From the NCBI GenBank assembly GCA_964393975.1, contig CAYMVO010000010.1, positions 1 to 40,631 of the forward strand: 40,631 nucleotides of DNA. The letters are read 5' to 3'. The notes under the pieces were generated by a model. The model worked only from the letters and a program-made list of their open reading frames with translations. It was not told the origin of the DNA and searched no databases. Origin of the DNA: CALVNN01 sp964393975. Lineage in GTDB: Bacteria; Bacillota; Clostridia; Christensenellales; UBA1242. Position numbers and translations under genes: made by a program. This document shows, piece after piece, positions 39,177-40,631 of this stretch; position 1 is the stretch's first letter, and each line of letters starts with the position of its first letter.

Positions 39177-39890
39177 ATGAGTGGACATAGTAAATGGAGC
39201 ACTATAAAAAGAGCAAAAGAGAAGACCGATAACGAGCGTGGTAAAGTCTTTACAAAAATTGGTAGAGAGATAGCAGTCGCTGTAAAACTAGGTGGACCTG
39301 ATCCTGCGCTTAATAACAAATTAAGTGATGTCATCGCTAAAGCAAAAGCGAATAATATGCCGTCTGACACCATCAACCGTTCTATCAAAAAAGCTAGCGG
39401 TGCTAATGATAATGTAAATTATGAAGAGATCTTTTATGAGGGATATGGTCCTGCGGGTAGTGCGGTCTATGTGAAATGTCTTACTGATAATAAAAATCGT
39501 ACCGCTGGTGAAGTGCGCCACATTTTTGATAGAAGAGGCGCTGGTCTTGGTACTACAAATAGCGTGGGTTATTTATTCAACCGAAAGGGTGTTATCGAGG
39601 TTGGTACGGATGAGCTTAACTTTGACAAAGTTATGGAGTTGGCATTAGAAGCCGGTGCGGAAGATATTGAAAGTGTGGATGACGCTATTATTGTATATAC
39701 AGATCCTTCGCTAGTAAACATTGTAAAAGATGCTATCGCAAAAGAGTTTGAGGTGACCTCGAGCGGTGTTGAGTATGTCGCTAGTATGCAAATGGAACTC
39801 AGTGATGAAGATTTTGAAAAGTTTGAAGGTTTGGTAGAAGCTCTAGAAGATTTGGATGATGTACAAGCTGTATATCATAATGTGAAATAA
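39177..39890 (+). CDS. yebC: YebC/PmpR family protein
   Basis: The 237-residue protein begins MSGHSKWSTIKRAKEKTDNERGKVFTKIGREI, the family signature. Members were long listed as transcriptional regulators; more recent work points to help for ribosomes stalled at proline runs. It is seven bases after the methyltransferase gene with SD AAAAGGAG, and its stop overlaps the next start by one base. Confidence 0.94.
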   Translation: MSGHSKWSTIKRAKEKTDNERGKVFTKIGREIAVAVKLGGPDPALNNKLSDVIAKAKANNMPSDTINRSIKKASGANDNVNYEEIFYEGYGPAGSAVYVKCLTDNKNRTAGEVRHIFDRRGAGLGTTNSVGYLFNRKGVIEVGTDELNFDKVMELALEAGAEDIESVDDAIIVYTDPSLVNIVKDAIAKEFEVTSSGVEYVASMQMELSDEDFEKFEGLVEALEDLDDVQAVYHNVK

Positions 39891-40360
39891 TGGATATTTT
39901 AGATATCATTCAAGATATTTTAATTAAAACAAAAAAGCAATTTGATATGGTCAACAATCTAACAGGGAATCCAAGAGATGTTGATTATGTTGAGATTGTT
40001 AAAGATGTAGTTAGATGTAAAAGACTTGCACCTAATGATATATCTAAACAATTTGATAGAGTCGTTATAGTGGCGATTGATGATATAAATGAAAGAGTGC
40101 TAGTAGATTTGATGCTTGTGTCGCTTGTAAACGCTTGTTCCGTGCGTATATATTATGAAGCAAGTCCGTACTATTTTACTTATACATTTTTTCGCACTAT
40201 ATTTAATAGGTTTGCGAAAAATCTTCATTTGACTATGCCATTTGTCATTGTGAAACACGAGAGTAAACCGAAAGAGTTTGACTTTAAAACTACAATAAAG
40301 AGTAAAACAATTTTGCGTGATTTTATGAATTATGTGGTTAGTTCTAAGAGAGAGGATTGA
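39890..40360 (+). CDS. Unknown protein coupled to yebC
   Basis: The 156-residue product starts on the last base of the yebC stop (TAATG), has no SD of its own and ends in a terminator that contains its stop codon, so it is a real, probably coupled gene. It has an N-terminal helix (MDILDIIQDILIKTKKQFD), a central beta/alpha stretch (VVIVAIDDINERVLVDLMLVSLVNACSVRIYYEA) and no signal peptide, membrane segment or cysteine cluster. I do not recognise a family. Confidence 0.75.
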   Translation: MDILDIIQDILIKTKKQFDMVNNLTGNPRDVDYVEIVKDVVRCKRLAPNDISKQFDRVVIVAIDDINERVLVDLMLVSLVNACSVRIYYEASPYYFTYTFFRTIFNRFAKNLHLTMPFVIVKHESKPKEFDFKTTIKSKTILRDFMNYVVSSKRED

Positions 40361-40381
40361 TATAGTTTCAATTCTTTTTTT
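40353..40381 (+). terminator. Terminator after yebC operon
   Basis: AGGATTGA (40353-40360) pairs with TCAATTCT (40368-40375), one G-T, 7-base loop, followed by a T-tract (40375-40381). The 5' arm includes the stop codon of the unknown gene. Confidence 0.88.
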
Positions 40382-40446
40382 GTACTTTCTAAGAAGATGT
40401 GTTTTTATAAAAGAGATATATACTCGCGTATCACTCTGCGCTGGTC

Positions 40447-40488
40447 TTGGCACATAAAAATTTGTTACCAAATTTTTATGGCTCAGGA
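40447..40488 (+). repeat. Long inverted repeat in the right-hand intergenic region
   Basis: CATAAAAATTTG (40453-40464) and CAAATTTTTATG (40469-40480) are perfectly complementary over 12 bases around loop TTAC. TCTTGG/TCAGGA-type pairs (about 40445-40450 and 40483-40488, two wobbles) can extend it past small bulges. No T-run follows, so it is not a plain terminator. It may be part of the leader of a gene beyond the window. Confidence 0.7.
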
Positions 40489-40631
40489 TAATATACTTAG
40501 GTAGATAATAAACGTAATATAAGGTAGTGATTTTACATAGAGTGGTGGAAGATATGTCATTAAAATAGTGTAGAGACTAAAAGGATAAGGGTAGAGTAAA
40601 AACATAAAAGCAAAAAAATATAAAAAATATG
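40489..40631 (+). other. Intergenic DNA at window end
   Basis: Purine-rich, AT-rich DNA without a credible frame or SD-start pair. The next gene must begin outside the window. Confidence 0.4.

Noticed and set aside
1..40631. CRISPR array, prophage, insertion sequence or defence island
   Set aside because: No regularly spaced repeats, transposase, integrase or cas-like genes were seen; apart from the HEPN/CBS protein all neighbours are housekeeping or sporulation genes.

Overview
The window is AT-rich chromosomal DNA from a spore-forming Bacillota, most likely an uncultured Clostridia-type organism. The evidence is the gene order S10-spc-alpha ribosomal superoperon / rpsO-pnp / ftsK(spoIIIE)-rimO-pgsA-cinA-recA / spoIIGA-sigE-sigG-ylmC-nrdR / infC-rpmI-rplT-trmH / yebC. 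The zinc-binding forms of S14, S4, L24, L36 and adenylate kinase and the strong Shine-Dalgarno (SD) sequences agree with this. All 59 protein genes and the single tRNA are on the + strand. No CRISPR array, insertion sequence, prophage gene or rRNA was seen. The exact lineage cannot be read from the sequence alone.

Layout. 1-2007: the end of a DUF6273-like gene, then 1.5 kb of mostly non-coding DNA holding tRNA-Thr(GGT), two candidate small RNAs and the structured leader of the ribosomal superoperon. 2008-17797: rpsJ to rplQ, including secY, adk, map, a KOW protein, infA, rpmJ and rpoA, with an internal adk promoter and a structured rpsM leader. 17990-19496: dinB and a small partner gene. 19506-22108: rpsO, with a likely S15-controlled leader, and pnp. 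22158-28619: a degenerate polysaccharide deacetylase, the DNA translocase, rimO, pgsA and a degenerate CinA. 28609-30603: recA behind a structured leader, plus a HEPN-like/CBS protein. 30652-34087: the sporulation sigma cluster and nrdR. 34106-36527: feoAB behind an attenuator-like three-way junction. 36529-39890: rsmD, the infC operon, an rRNA/tRNA methyltransferase and yebC. 39890-40360: an unknown gene closed by a terminator; the last 270 bases hold a long hairpin.

How it works together. Most of the window makes the translation and RNA-turnover machinery, and nearly every such operon carries an RNA leader that could feed back on its own products (rpsJ, rpsM, rpsO, infC). The second theme is sporulation: SpoIIGA is the expected protease for pro-sigma-E, sigma-G follows, and the translocase is the expected chromosome pump. 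The sigG gene has its own sigma-F/G-type promoter and a perfect hairpin around its SD that only a read-through transcript would carry complete.

The most unusual signals are in RNA rather than in protein: the feoAB leader (a three-way junction whose closing stem is a terminator), the recA leader (with mutually exclusive pairings), a promoter-to-terminator small RNA at 835-898, and a 13-bp perfect hairpin inside dinB. All RNA folds were drawn by hand from base complementarity; no folding, conservation or expression test was run.
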